The notes under the pieces: generated by a model
Database searches by the model: none
What the model saw: only the letters and a program-made list of their open reading frames with translations
What the model was told of the DNA's origin: nothing
Position numbers and translations under genes: made by a program
Part shown: positions 23,991 through 32,655 of the stretch, piece after piece
How positions within the stretch are numbered: the stretch's first letter is position 1
Layout of the letters: each line of letters opens with the position of its first letter
Assembly: GCA_018238155.1 (NCBI GenBank)
Contig: JABCTZ010000045.1
Span: forward strand, 36,452-100,451
Source of the DNA: Candidatus Heimdallarchaeota archaeon
Lineage (GTDB): Archaea > Asgardarchaeota > Heimdallarchaeia > JABLTI01
Direction: 5' to 3'
Length of the DNA: 64,000 nucleotides

Positions 23991-25640
23991 TTAATCTAGC
24001 TCAAAATCATCATCATAGTTTTGAGGTTTAGTTGATGTGTTCTTTTGGTTTTTTATCGCGCTTTTCCATGATTCTGTAATAGGTACGCCTTTACCTCCGA
24101 GTTTACCTTCAAACTTTGCGATTTTTACAAGAGCTGGAATTGGTAAACTTGGTCCAACAACAACTGCTTCTCCTACATTGAGTGATGGTAAATCATTCAG
24201 TAGATCATCACTTAAACTCTCACTCGAGCGTAAAATTTGTTGCTGATCATAAGGGTTAACAATTCTTAGAATAATTTGGGTATTACATTGTGATAAAACA
24301 TCACTATCGAGTCTTCCAGGTCTTTGAGAGATTAATCCTAATCCCACACCAAATTTTCTCCCTTCTGCCCCAATTTGCTTCAAAGCTTGTGAAGATCGCC
24401 CTGACTGTGGTATGAAATTATGTGCTTCCTCAATTACCATTAGTACTGCACATGGTAATTTTGATTTTGTATCTTCATTTCTTGCTTTTGCTCTTCCGGC
24501 AGTAAATATTTTCCTGGCTAGTAAATCTACTATTGTTTGTTGAGTTCTAGTTCCAAGACCTGAAAGTGTGATAATACTAATTTGATTTGGTTTTACTAAT
24601 GAAGGTCCACTTGAATTATAAATCGGTAATTCTGAACTCTTAGTTAAGACATCTTTTGCTGGAGCTAAATCTATTCTTGAGAATAAACCGTATTTGGAGT
24701 TCTCGAGTCGATTTGCTTCTTTTTTCTTCTCCCCCTCTCGCAAATCTTTAATAATAGCATCTATTTTTTCCTTTAAATCATCTAAATCCCAATCACGATT
24801 ACTTTGTTGTAATTGCCAATAAGCTCTACTAAATAGATCCCTTTGAATGGTTGCTTTCTCAGGGATCTCTAAAAGAGATAGTAATTCATTATGTCTAAAG
24901 TTTCTTAGTTTGAAAGCTATTCTTTGTCTACCTACAGTTCGTTTTGCAGAAAAGACAACCACATCACCAATAATTTTTTTATTCTTAGCAAATGGAACGT
25001 AATCCTCGTGAGGATCAACAATTACTATAGATCCACCTAATTCATTGACTATTCTCGAGACAATAATTGCTACACTGTAAGATTTACCAGCGCCGGTAAT
25101 AGCTAAAACGGCAAAGTGTTTTGATACCAATTCATCAATATTCAATTTAACTGGTACATCAGGATGAGATCGAAGATTTCCAACAGTGATGTGTCCATTA
25201 CCAAATATTTTAGCTAGAATTTCACGAGGTGCACGATAAATTTTTGCACCTGGATAAGGTGGAAAGCGTGGAGAGATAATTCTATTATTTTTTTCTTCTA
25301 AAAAACCAAGAATTCTTGCAGTGGCCCCCAAGCGTTCACCATCTTCAAGTCTTCCCAATAGAAGGAGTTTATCAATAGATTCTGGCGATTTGATAAGACT
25401 TTCAATCAGATTCTCGTTTGAGAGAGCAATTTTTGATATCATTGCAATAACTGGTTGAGGAATAATTTCTTTTGGATAATCAATAACTACAAATTCACCC
25501 ATTTCAAGAGGTGCGCTTCGAGCGATTTTAGGATCTACCACAAGAGTAACCTCACTTGGAGTTGATACACCAACAATAGTGGCTACGGGTTTGTTATTAT
25601 TCCCTCGAGATGAATTTAGTTTAGACACTTTAGTAAACAC
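23991..25640 (-). CDS. herA: HerA DNA helicase/translocase
   Basis: The 549-residue protein has the HerA-ATP synthase barrel domain (residues about 15-110) and a RecA-like motor with Walker A TGAGKS (182-187), Walker B LMVIEEAHNFIP and the motif ISQRPGRLDSDVLSQCNTQ containing the conserved sensor Gln and Arg. HerA forms a hexameric ring that pushes DNA into the NurA nuclease during break resection. The gene is the first of the herA-mre11-rad50 run on the minus strand, with a 68-base gap before mre11. The C-terminal 25 residues are acidic and disordered. Family assignment is very secure. Confidence 0.95.
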   Translation of the reverse strand: MFTKVSKLNSSRGNNNKPVATIVGVSTPSEVTLVVDPKIARSAPLEMGEFVVIDYPKEIIPQPVIAMISKIALSNENLIESLIKSPESIDKLLLLGRLEDGERLGATARILGFLEEKNNRIISPRFPPYPGAKIYRAPREILAKIFGNGHITVGNLRSHPDVPVKLNIDELVSKHFAVLAITGAGKSYSVAIIVSRIVNELGGSIVIVDPHEDYVPFAKNKKIIGDVVVFSAKRTVGRQRIAFKLRNFRHNELLSLLEIPEKATIQRDLFSRAYWQLQQSNRDWDLDDLKEKIDAIIKDLREGEKKKEANRLENSKYGLFSRIDLAPAKDVLTKSSELPIYNSSGPSLVKPNQISIITLSGLGTRTQQTIVDLLARKIFTAGRAKARNEDTKSKLPCAVLMVIEEAHNFIPQSGRSSQALKQIGAEGRKFGVGLGLISQRPGRLDSDVLSQCNTQIILRIVNPYDQQQILRSSESLSDDLLNDLPSLNVGEAVVVGPSLPIPALVKIAKFEGKLGGKGVPITESWKSAIKNQKNTSTKPQNYDDDFELD

Positions 25641-25707
25641 TCTCTTCTATTCTAAATGATGGCAGTACATATGTTCTAATAATCTTTTGTAATATCAATG
25701 GTTCTAT

Positions 25708-25989
25708 TTACATGAATGAATATCCAGCCAATATTCCGCTGCCAGATATTAATGAAAGACTGATTAGAACAATTCCTTTGACAACGGTTTTTTTCCCACC
25801 ACGTTCATCCCAACCTGTTGCCCATTGAATTGCTCCAACTATTGCTAAAATAACACCAATAGCAAAACAAATAGCTATCAAAAAAGCAATAGCATTGCTA
25901 AAAATTGTTTGAAAGTGATTTGGAATGTCTTCTAAGCTTTCCATTAGGTTATTTACTTCTACATAATATTTGGGAGCTTGAGAGAACAT
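25708..25989 (-). CDS. Small two-pass membrane protein, VirB2-like outline
   Basis: The 93-residue protein has two hydrophobic helices, about 31-57 (IAFLIAICFAIGVILAIVGAI) and about 70-90, joined by a short loop WATGWDERGGKKTV with a positive charge cluster. This hairpin layout with Gly-rich helices is like VirB2/TrbC conjugative pilins and the archaeal Ced/Ted pilins, though the sequence match is not certain. It lies 68 bases upstream of herA in the same direction, and HerA-like ATPases power DNA transfer systems. No signal peptide is clear. Function is unknown; the pilin idea is a weak inference. Confidence 0.5.
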   Translation of the reverse strand: MFSQAPKYYVEVNNLMESLEDIPNHFQTIFSNAIAFLIAICFAIGVILAIVGAIQWATGWDERGGKKTVVKGIVLISLSLISGSGILAGYSFM

Positions 25990-26048
25990 ATCTTATCAAA
26001 AATAAGTAGATATTAGGAAATAAAAACACCTAAGTTTTCATTTGAAAC

Positions 26049-27179
26049 CTATAATCCATTTTTTACAAATGCACCTAATAGAACTAACGCAACAGTAGTA
26101 ATTACAATTATTACACTCGTTGATGTAACTAATTGCCAATTTTTCATTTTTTCTGCTTTTGAAGTATGAATAATATAAAATGTATAAATCCAAACGACAT
26201 ACTGTATTAAAAATACCCAATATAGAGAATTAAATCCTACAAATGCTAAGAAGATACTTTTGTAAATATCAAAATTCTTGACATATGAGATTATAATAAT
26301 AGTAATCCAAACTACAACAATTACTATAGTAATACAAATACGAATTATTGAATTTGCAGAATCTAATGGGAAAGGTAAAGAGAGTAATGCAAATAATAGA
26401 CCTAAATCTTGATCTCGAGTAACATGAACACCTAATACACCTTGAATATACAAAAGAGGATCATTAAGAAATGGTATACTAAAGAGTGTAATTGTTACAA
26501 ATAAAACAACAATTTTAGTAAAAAGGTTGGAGAAATTGCGTTCATGAACATCATTTTTTAGAAAGAATGGTACAAGAATTAGTGCTATTGGCTTAGTTAA
26601 AATAGCCAATGAAAGAAAGATTCCTTCGAAGAAATAAATTTTTTCTTCATTAAAAATACAAGCTAGCAAAATGAAAACAAACATTAGTGAATCAAATTTC
26701 CCATGCATTGCTCCAGTCATAAGTACCATTGGTGTAAGAAACCAAACAGCTATTGGTATTTTCAGTCGCCAAACATTATTCACTCTTTTTTGAAGTATGA
26801 TGTATAATAGAGCTATCACTTGTAAATCAAATAAAAGTATAAGACCCTTTGTTATTCCAAAAAACCAAGTTTCAGGAAAGATTATGAGAATTAATGAACT
26901 GACGTACATCCACAGGGGAAAATAAGCATAAAAGTGTTTTATGCCTTCTACTTGAAAACTTTCTAAAGTAGTTTGATAAGGATTTTCACCATTCAAGAAC
27001 AATTTTGCTGCAGCCTTCCAGACAAAAATATCTGTGGAAGTAAAATTCCAAAGTAAAATTCTAGCAATTATTCCTGCGAGAATGATAATACCAAATACTA
27101 TCCATGAGGAATTATTTGGAGAGAAAAACTCTCTAATCTTTGGAAATTTTGATTCTGTAATCAATCGTTCTTCGTACAT
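26049..27179 (-). CDS. Polytopic GT-C type glycosyltransferase (GT87-like)
   Basis: The 376-residue protein has about nine to ten transmembrane helices. Between them lie LFLNGENPYQTT and YAYFPLWMYVSSL, then AMHGKFDSLMFVF and LAILTKPIALILVPFF. These are the usual loop motifs of polyprenyl-phosphate-dependent mannosyl- or hexosyltransferases of the GT87/DUF2029 kind. The acidic residue expected in the first luminal loop is present (STDIFVWKAA). It would use a lipid-linked sugar donor on the outer face of the membrane. A dolichol-kinase-like gene at 33855 could help supply the lipid carrier. The acceptor is unknown. Confidence 0.65.
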   Translation of the reverse strand: MYEERLITESKFPKIREFFSPNNSSWIVFGIIILAGIIARILLWNFTSTDIFVWKAAAKLFLNGENPYQTTLESFQVEGIKHFYAYFPLWMYVSSLILIIFPETWFFGITKGLILLFDLQVIALLYIILQKRVNNVWRLKIPIAVWFLTPMVLMTGAMHGKFDSLMFVFILLACIFNEEKIYFFEGIFLSLAILTKPIALILVPFFLKNDVHERNFSNLFTKIVVLFVTITLFSIPFLNDPLLYIQGVLGVHVTRDQDLGLLFALLSLPFPLDSANSIIRICITIVIVVVWITIIIISYVKNFDIYKSIFLAFVGFNSLYWVFLIQYVVWIYTFYIIHTSKAEKMKNWQLVTSTSVIIVITTVALVLLGAFVKNGL

Positions 27180-27325
27180 TGTATTTACCCGCGATAAAGT
27201 AAAATTGAGAGTATTTTAACTACTATAAATCCACACTTTTGTTTGTTAAAACATAAATTTAAGAAATTTTCCATGAAAAAATGAAAAGATGAAAGTAAAA
27301 TTCAGTGTAATAATGAACTTTCTTT

Positions 27326-28063
27326 CTAGAGTGTTTTTTCTACCTCTTTCTGATATCGTTCTGATTTATCGCCGAATTTTCTCTCTGTTTTTGATATTAA
27401 TCTTTGAATATTTTCTCTATGGCTCCATATAATGAATAATCCTGCTACAAATCCACTTACAGTTAATGGAATACATGTTATTAAATCCAATCCCATTATA
27501 AAATAGGTTTCAAGAAAGATGAAAATTGCAGATAAAGGCATTGTGATAATATTTGCTAAAGAAGTATACTTTGTTGTAAAAACAACGAGAAACCAAACAA
27601 TTACCAAAACCAATGCAGTAACAGGAACAAAGTTAATGAATACTCCTGCAGTTGTTGCCATTCCTTTTCCACCTTGGAATTTCAGAAAAATTGGCCAATT
27701 ATGACCCACTACAGCCATTAATCCTGCAATTACTACTATAGCTTGTGGTATTGGTTCTGTAAAACCCATTGTATAAACAAATTTTGTTTCTGGTTGAGTA
27801 ACTATTACAGCGTAGTGTATTATTAACCGTGCAGCCCAAGCTACTACACCCCCTTTTACCACTATATCAACCACTAGAGTCATAATTGCAGACCCTGTGC
27901 CCAATATTCGATAAACATTTGAAAATCCAGTATTCCCGCTCCCGAAATCTCGTATATCTATTTTTTTCAACAATTTTCCTAAAACATATCCTGTTGGGAA
28001 ACTACCAATTAGATAGCTTCCAATAATAACCATTAGATATATTGCCCAATCTGGTAGTGCCAT
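27326..28063 (-). CDS. plsY: Acyl-phosphate:glycerol-3-phosphate acyltransferase PlsY
   Basis: The 245-residue membrane protein carries the three cytoplasmic PlsY motifs: GSFPTGYVLGKLL followed by RDFGSGNTGFSNVYRILG, then GHNWPIFLKFQGGKGMATT, and a late HRENIQRL. PlsY transfers an acyl group from acyl-phosphate to sn-glycerol-3-phosphate, the first step of bacterial ester lipid synthesis. It is slightly longer than bacterial PlsY (about 200) because of a longer loop after the first helices and a charged tail. It lies directly downstream of the FakB- and FakA-like genes on the same strand, which would supply the acyl-phosphate. Archaeal membranes normally use ether lipids, so this is notable. 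Confidence 0.9.
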   Translation of the reverse strand: MALPDWAIYLMVIIGSYLIGSFPTGYVLGKLLKKIDIRDFGSGNTGFSNVYRILGTGSAIMTLVVDIVVKGGVVAWAARLIIHYAVIVTQPETKFVYTMGFTEPIPQAIVVIAGLMAVVGHNWPIFLKFQGGKGMATTAGVFINFVPVTALVLVIVWFLVVFTTKYTSLANIITMPLSAIFIFLETYFIMGLDLITCIPLTVSGFVAGLFIIWSHRENIQRLISKTERKFGDKSERYQKEVEKTL

Positions 28064-28135
28064 TTTAACTTCTTCCTGCTGTGTTTTCCTATTTTTTCCT
28101 CTTTTTTAAGGATTCTCCTCTTTCTCAATCTTTGC

Positions 28136-29008
28136 TCACCTAATTAAATAGCTAAAGTATATTGAGCCAGGACCTAAATGGCTTCCAACAACAGGTCCAA
28201 TTAATTCGATGAATTGTGTTGTGCAGCCAAATTCATTTTCAATTTTCATACTCAAAATTTCTGCCTCATTGTGTATGTTTCCATGAGCAAGAGCAATAAT
28301 TGAATTGCTATCTAATCCTTCTTCTTTTAGATATTCGATCATCCATTCTATTGCATTTTCTCTTCCTTGCACTGTCGTAAGGCTGGAAGTTTCTCCTTCT
28401 TGTACAGTTAAAATTGGTATCCTATTTAGGAGAGTTCCTACAAGCCCTTTTGCACGACCTATTCTTCCACCTTTAATTAGATATTTTAGTGTGCTTGGAT
28501 AACCAATAACATTTACTTTTTCAATTGCATATTCTACGAGCCTACAAATTTCTTCAATTTCCATCCCTTGATTAGCAGCCCAAGCTGCTTGCAAAACAAT
28601 TAGAGCTAAGGATGCTCCAGTAGTTTTCGCATCATAAATTCTAATATCAATAATTGGAAACATTTTTTTGGCATTTTCTGCGGATTTTATTGTTTCGCTC
28701 ATCAAACTTGAAATATGTATTGAAATAACTCTTTCAGCTTCATAAGCTGCATCTTCATAAGCTTGATAGAAGTCTAAGGTAGAAGGTGGTGAAGTAGAAG
28801 GAGTTTTCTTCAAAAAAGGCATTTTATTATAGAACTCTTTTGAGTTCAAATCTACTCCTGCGGTAAAAACTTCCTCGTCCATATAAACTTTTAAAGGTAC
28901 AATTATTATCCCCAATTCTTTTGCCAAAGCTTCAGGTAAATCACATGTACTATCTGTTATAATTTTAACTTTTGGCAATTCCTTTGTACCTCTGTATTTC
29001 AATCTCAT
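28136..29008 (-). CDS. DegV-family fatty acid-binding protein (FakB-like)
   Basis: The 290-residue protein has the DegV fold: KIITDSTCDLPEALAKELGI at the start, KTPSTSPPSTLDFYQAYE after about 60 residues, SLMSETIKSAENAKK with the fatty-acid carboxylate-binding Ser/Thr pattern, and the second domain with LKYLIKGGRIGRAKG. FakB proteins hold a fatty acid while FakA phosphorylates it, giving acyl-phosphate. The S-T-S-P motif is intact. It lies 107 bases downstream of the FakA-like gene and 72 bases upstream of plsY, all on the minus strand. The family is sure; the FakB role is inferred from the gene neighbourhood. Confidence 0.85.
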   Translation of the reverse strand: MRLKYRGTKELPKVKIITDSTCDLPEALAKELGIIIVPLKVYMDEEVFTAGVDLNSKEFYNKMPFLKKTPSTSPPSTLDFYQAYEDAAYEAERVISIHISSLMSETIKSAENAKKMFPIIDIRIYDAKTTGASLALIVLQAAWAANQGMEIEEICRLVEYAIEKVNVIGYPSTLKYLIKGGRIGRAKGLVGTLLNRIPILTVQEGETSSLTTVQGRENAIEWMIEYLKEEGLDSNSIIALAHGNIHNEAEILSMKIENEFGCTTQFIELIGPVVGSHLGPGSIYFSYLIR

Positions 29009-29115
29009 TTATTGTTCAATGAGCTTTGACTACTTTGAACATAAGAAAATAAAAGAGTTATTCCCTCAAAGGAGGAAATAATTGATTTGTTGATTTTTAC
29101 GTGCAGTTTGCTAAA

Positions 29116-30108
29116 TTATGCTGCTTCTTCTACAAACAAAAATTCTCTATGTTGCTTGGACATATCATCGATTTTTAGTCGAGATATTGCACCGAATTGT
29201 TTGCAGTGTTTAATTGTATTCTTTGGATCATTTGTATGAATATGAACTCTTATCATATCAGCATTTTTTGCTACTACTAATGAACCACCAAATTCAGCAA
29301 GCATTTCTCTGGCAGATTTAGCAGTTAAGTCTTCAGATTCAATAATGAATTCTGTACAGAATTGATATTCATCATCTACTTCTGTGTCTCGAACAACTAC
29401 TTCTATTTCTTCAGTTGCTTCATTTGTGACAGTTATGTCTTCATTTCTGAATACTTTTAGCCATCCTTCCATAATATAAACGAAACCTTGCCCGCCAGCA
29501 TCAACAACGCCTGCTTTTTTAAGTACAGGTAGAAGATCAGGGGTCTTCTCAAGAGTTCCTTGTGCAGCCTCATAAGAGGTATTTAGCATTTCAATAAAAC
29601 CAGATCCATTTTTAGCTGCTAGATTAGCTGCTTCTGCTGATTTTCGTATTACAGTTAAAATTGTTCCCTCTTGGGGATTTAAAACTGCTTCATATGCTTT
29701 TGCTGCACCATCAACAAAAGCTTGTGAGAATTCTTCTGGTCCTATGTTCTCAAAATTATTCATCGAATTACTAAAACCACCGAAAAATTGTGATAAAATC
29801 ACACCGGAATTACCGGTCGCGCCCATAAATGATCCTCTAGCAATTAGTGATGCTGTTTCTGCAATTGAACTTGAATCAGTGCCATCTAATTCTTCGATTA
29901 TTGCTTCTACAGTTAGGTACATATTTGCACCAGTGTCACCATCTGCAACTGGGAAAACATTTATTGCATTGAGATGTCTTCGATATTTTTTCAGCAAATT
30001 CGCGGATGCTCGCATCATATTTGATAACGTCTCACCAGAGAATAGTTGAAGTGTTGCCATTTTTTTCTGTCTCCTGTTTAATTTTGTAAAATATACAAGT
30101 ATAAACAA
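29116..30108 (-). CDS. DhaL/YloV-type fatty acid kinase subunit (FakA-like)
   Basis: The 330-residue protein starts with a DhaL kinase domain: NVFPVADGDTGANMYLT (Mg-ATP binding aspartates), ARGSFMGATGNSGVILSQF, and KAGVVDAGGQGF at about residue 200. The middle FakA domain follows (YQFCTEFIIESE, then VHIHTNDPKN and LKIDDMSKQH). It lacks the third, DegV-like domain of about 200 residues found in staphylococcal FakA (about 548 residues), so it corresponds to the first two domains. FakA phosphorylates fatty acid bound to FakB. The start could be ATG 30060 (MATLQLFSGETL) rather than the ATG at 30108. Confidence 0.85.
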   Translation of the reverse strand: MFILVYFTKLNRRQKKMATLQLFSGETLSNMMRASANLLKKYRRHLNAINVFPVADGDTGANMYLTVEAIIEELDGTDSSSIAETASLIARGSFMGATGNSGVILSQFFGGFSNSMNNFENIGPEEFSQAFVDGAAKAYEAVLNPQEGTILTVIRKSAEAANLAAKNGSGFIEMLNTSYEAAQGTLEKTPDLLPVLKKAGVVDAGGQGFVYIMEGWLKVFRNEDITVTNEATEEIEVVVRDTEVDDEYQFCTEFIIESEDLTAKSAREMLAEFGGSLVVAKNADMIRVHIHTNDPKNTIKHCKQFGAISRLKIDDMSKQHREFLFVEEAA

Positions 30109-30464
30109 TTTCTATGCTTATTTTAACTAGCAGACATTTAAACATTTCTTTTATGACTAAAAAATACTACGAAACGGTTGTCATCTTAACGAAAAACGCA
30201 CAAGGCACCACGTTTTATTGTTTTTTAAGAATTTATTTGTAAGGAATTGAAGCAATTCGTTTAAAAGAATGCGATTTTCGTAGATGAATTAAACCCACAT
30301 GTTTTTGCAGAATGGCGATTTAAATAAATTCTAATTTTAACAATTAATTAAAGACCGAATAAAATAACAATCAATATTTATTTCAAAGGGTCAAAAAAAA
30401 TCTTTGGTCAAAAATCTTTATTACTTCAGAGGACTTCATCTTGAAAAGAAATCGAGTTGTAAAA
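30109..30464 (+). other. Intergenic region, promoters for divergent genes
   Basis: About 350 bases between the divergent fakA-like and nfo genes. I see no gene worth calling. A short palindrome GAATTG-AAG-CAATTC lies at 30244-30258, and AT-rich boxes suitable for promoters occur near both ends. A 29-codon frame at 30153 is not convincing. Confidence 0.4.
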
Positions 30465-31316
30465 ATGAAAATTGGTGCACATGTATCTATTTCTGGATCA
30501 ATTGAGTTATCAGTTGATAGAGCTTTAGAAATCGGATGTGATACATTCCAAATTTTTACAAGAAGTCCTCGCAGGTGGTTATCTAAAGAATTACAAAACG
30601 ATAAAATTGAGAAGTTTAGATTCAAACTCAAAAATTCATCACTAGGTCCTGTGTTTTCTCATATCCCTTATCTTGCTAATCTTGCAAGTTTAGATCATGA
30701 AATATGGAAAAAATCTCTTAAAATGATGACTGAAGAGCTTAATAGATGTGATAAATTGGATATTCCCTATATTGTAACACATTTAGGAAGCGCAAAAAGA
30801 GCAGGGAAAGAATTAGGTATTACTAGATTAATTTCATCAATAAACCTCATTTTTGAGGATTATAGTGGTAAAACAAAAATTCTTCTGGAGAATACAGCCG
30901 GCAAAGGAAATAAATTAGGTACTAATATTGAAGAAATTTGTCAAATCTTATTACAAATCAATAAATTTGATTCTATTGGGCTATGTTTTGATACCTGCCA
31001 TGCATTTGCCTCAGGATATGATCTACGGAAAGAGAAAGTAGTTAACAATCTTGTTTCTGAGATTCATGATTTAGTGGGAATTAAGAAACTAGTGTGTATT
31101 CATAGTAATGATTCTCTCTTTGATTTAGGAGAAGGTAGAGATCGACATGAACATCTTGGTTTAGGAAAAATCGGTGATTTAGGATTTCATAATCTTATTA
31201 AAAATAAAAAATTGAACAAAGTTCCTTTCATATGTGAAACGCCAGTTGATAGTGAACGAGATGGTAAAGAAAATATAAGATATTTAAGAGATTTAGAGAG
31301 GAAATGCAGAAAGTGA
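30465..31316 (+). CDS. nfo: Endonuclease IV (AP endonuclease)
   Basis: The 283-residue protein is a TIM-barrel AP endonuclease. Zinc ligands and motifs are clear: GAHVSISGS, FQIFTRSPRRW, HIPYLANLAS, VTHLGSAKRAGKE, LENTAGKGNKLGT, GLCFDTCHAFASGYD, HSNDSLFDLGEGRDRHEHLG and FICETP. It cuts DNA on the 5' side of abasic sites in base excision repair. I start it at the ATG at 30465 (MKIGAHVS), the normal N-terminus of the family; an upstream in-frame TTG at 30441 would add eight residues. It lies 16 bases from, and convergent with, nep1. Confidence 0.95.
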   Translation: MKIGAHVSISGSIELSVDRALEIGCDTFQIFTRSPRRWLSKELQNDKIEKFRFKLKNSSLGPVFSHIPYLANLASLDHEIWKKSLKMMTEELNRCDKLDIPYIVTHLGSAKRAGKELGITRLISSINLIFEDYSGKTKILLENTAGKGNKLGTNIEEICQILLQINKFDSIGLCFDTCHAFASGYDLRKEKVVNNLVSEIHDLVGIKKLVCIHSNDSLFDLGEGRDRHEHLGLGKIGDLGFHNLIKNKKLNKVPFICETPVDSERDGKENIRYLRDLERKCRK

Positions 31317-31332
31317 ACTTTCTTAATTATTT

Positions 31333-32031
31333 TTATTCATTTATATCAAAACTCTGAGATTTTTCTCGTAAAAAGACAACTCTAGACAGAGCTGTCCAAG
31401 CTTCCAAATGAAATCTTGAAATAGCTAATTTATTTAAAGAAAGACTATCTATTCTTTTTGAGAAAGAACCATGTGGAAATGCTCCAATAATTATTCCTAG
31501 ATTTAAACTCGAAATTTCTTTAAAGTAAGTTTCTAAATTTATTTGTTCACCATTAAAGGTAAAAAGCAGTCGTTGGGTCATTGGAATGTCTTCTATTTCT
31601 TTTTCAATAGTTGTATCTACTAAAATTTTCATTAATATTTTTTCTTTACTCTCTATTAGACCATTTACCAAAAGCTGTTCCATTAATCCTATAAATCGAG
31701 GGTAATGTTTTGGAAGTCGTGTTTCTGGATTGATTTCAATTACCAGACCATTATAAGTATGTACAAGAATTCTTATTTCATTTGAGTATTCTTGAACTAA
31801 TGGTGTACCTAATAGATTTAACAAACAAAAGTGTAAAATATCAGGTCTCCCTCTTTTATTTGAATCTTTCAATTTTGTCATCGCTTTATGATGATATGAA
31901 GAATCTAAAATCATTGAATGTGGTAATTTACCTCTCTTTTTTGCGGTTTTCTTAATTGCATCAAGATAAACTATTTTCTTTGGTATCAATTCCAATGCTG
32001 AATCAGCTATAATAAAGACTGTTTTTGACAA
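31333..32031 (-). CDS. nep1: Nep1/Emg1 rRNA pseudouridine methyltransferase
   Basis: The 232-residue protein is a SPOUT methyltransferase. Diagnostic motifs are LDSSYHHKAMTKL, NKRGRPDILHFCLLNLLGTPL, ILVHTYNGL and GAFPHGSFSK. Nep1 N1-methylates a pseudouridine in helix 35 of 16S/18S rRNA and helps small-subunit assembly. It is found in archaea and eukaryotes and not in bacteria, so it supports an archaeal source. The C-terminal LSKLAISRFHLEAWTALSRVVF-like segment (LALNKLAISRF region) forms the last helix. Length is normal. It is transcribed alone. Confidence 0.93.
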   Translation of the reverse strand: MSKTVFIIADSALELIPKKIVYLDAIKKTAKKRGKLPHSMILDSSYHHKAMTKLKDSNKRGRPDILHFCLLNLLGTPLVQEYSNEIRILVHTYNGLVIEINPETRLPKHYPRFIGLMEQLLVNGLIESKEKILMKILVDTTIEKEIEDIPMTQRLLFTFNGEQINLETYFKEISSLNLGIIIGAFPHGSFSKRIDSLSLNKLAISRFHLEAWTALSRVVFLREKSQSFDINE

Positions 32032-32194
32032 ATGGTTCTACTATCCTTTTTGCTTTAAATAATCAAGTATCAATCAAAAATAATTAATACACTAGATTTA
32101 TTTCTATTATCTATATAAAAAACATTATCTAAGAAATTTTCATAGAAAGTTTTGTATAAAATGATTTGTATAATATATCTAGGAGAATAAATTA

Positions 32195-32605
32195 ATGTCA
32201 AAAAAAGGTAAAAAAGGCAAAGTAAAGAAAATTGTTTGTAAAAAATGTGGTGAAACATGGTTACCTGATGAAGTGCCAACAAATAAAGAGTGGACTAAAA
32301 TGGCACCAATGCCTGATTCTGAAGGTAGGGTTACTATAATGCAAATGGCCACTTGGAGCTGTCCAAGTTGTGGTAAAACTAAGATGGGTCTCAAAGGAAA
32401 ATATAAAGATGAAGGAACAACAGGACCTTCTAAGAAAGATAAATTGATTGAATATATTGAGAATTCTGGCGAGAAGATTGCTTTAGCGGATATCGCAGCG
32501 GAATTATCATTCTCTGTTGATAGCGTTGAGAAAGCATTGCAAGCGTTTATCAAAAGAAAAGCCATTTCTGGTAAAATAGAAAATGACTCTTTTATCAAAG
32601 AGTAG
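32195..32605 (+). CDS. Zinc-ribbon and winged-helix protein
   Basis: The 136-residue protein begins with a lysine-rich stretch, then a zinc ribbon (CKKCGETW at 18-25 and CPSCGKTK at about 55), and ends with a winged helix (KLIEYIENSGEKIALADIA, then FSVDSVEKALQAFIKR). This layout suggests a DNA- or RNA-binding transcription factor. Strong ribosome site GGAG lies before the ATG. It lies upstream of hypD by 50 bases on the same strand, but the two need not be linked. I do not recognise a named family. Confidence 0.7.
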   Translation: MSKKGKKGKVKKIVCKKCGETWLPDEVPTNKEWTKMAPMPDSEGRVTIMQMATWSCPSCGKTKMGLKGKYKDEGTTGPSKKDKLIEYIENSGEKIALADIAAELSFSVDSVEKALQAFIKRKAISGKIENDSFIKE

Positions 32606-32655
32606 TGCTAAAGATTTCCAGATATTTTGTAGAATGTCAAAAGTAGCTGATCTCA

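Noticed and set aside
30153..30242. 29-codon frame starting MTKKYYETVVILTK
   Set aside because: Superficially like the start of ribosomal protein S6, but far too short and without ribosome site; treated as chance.
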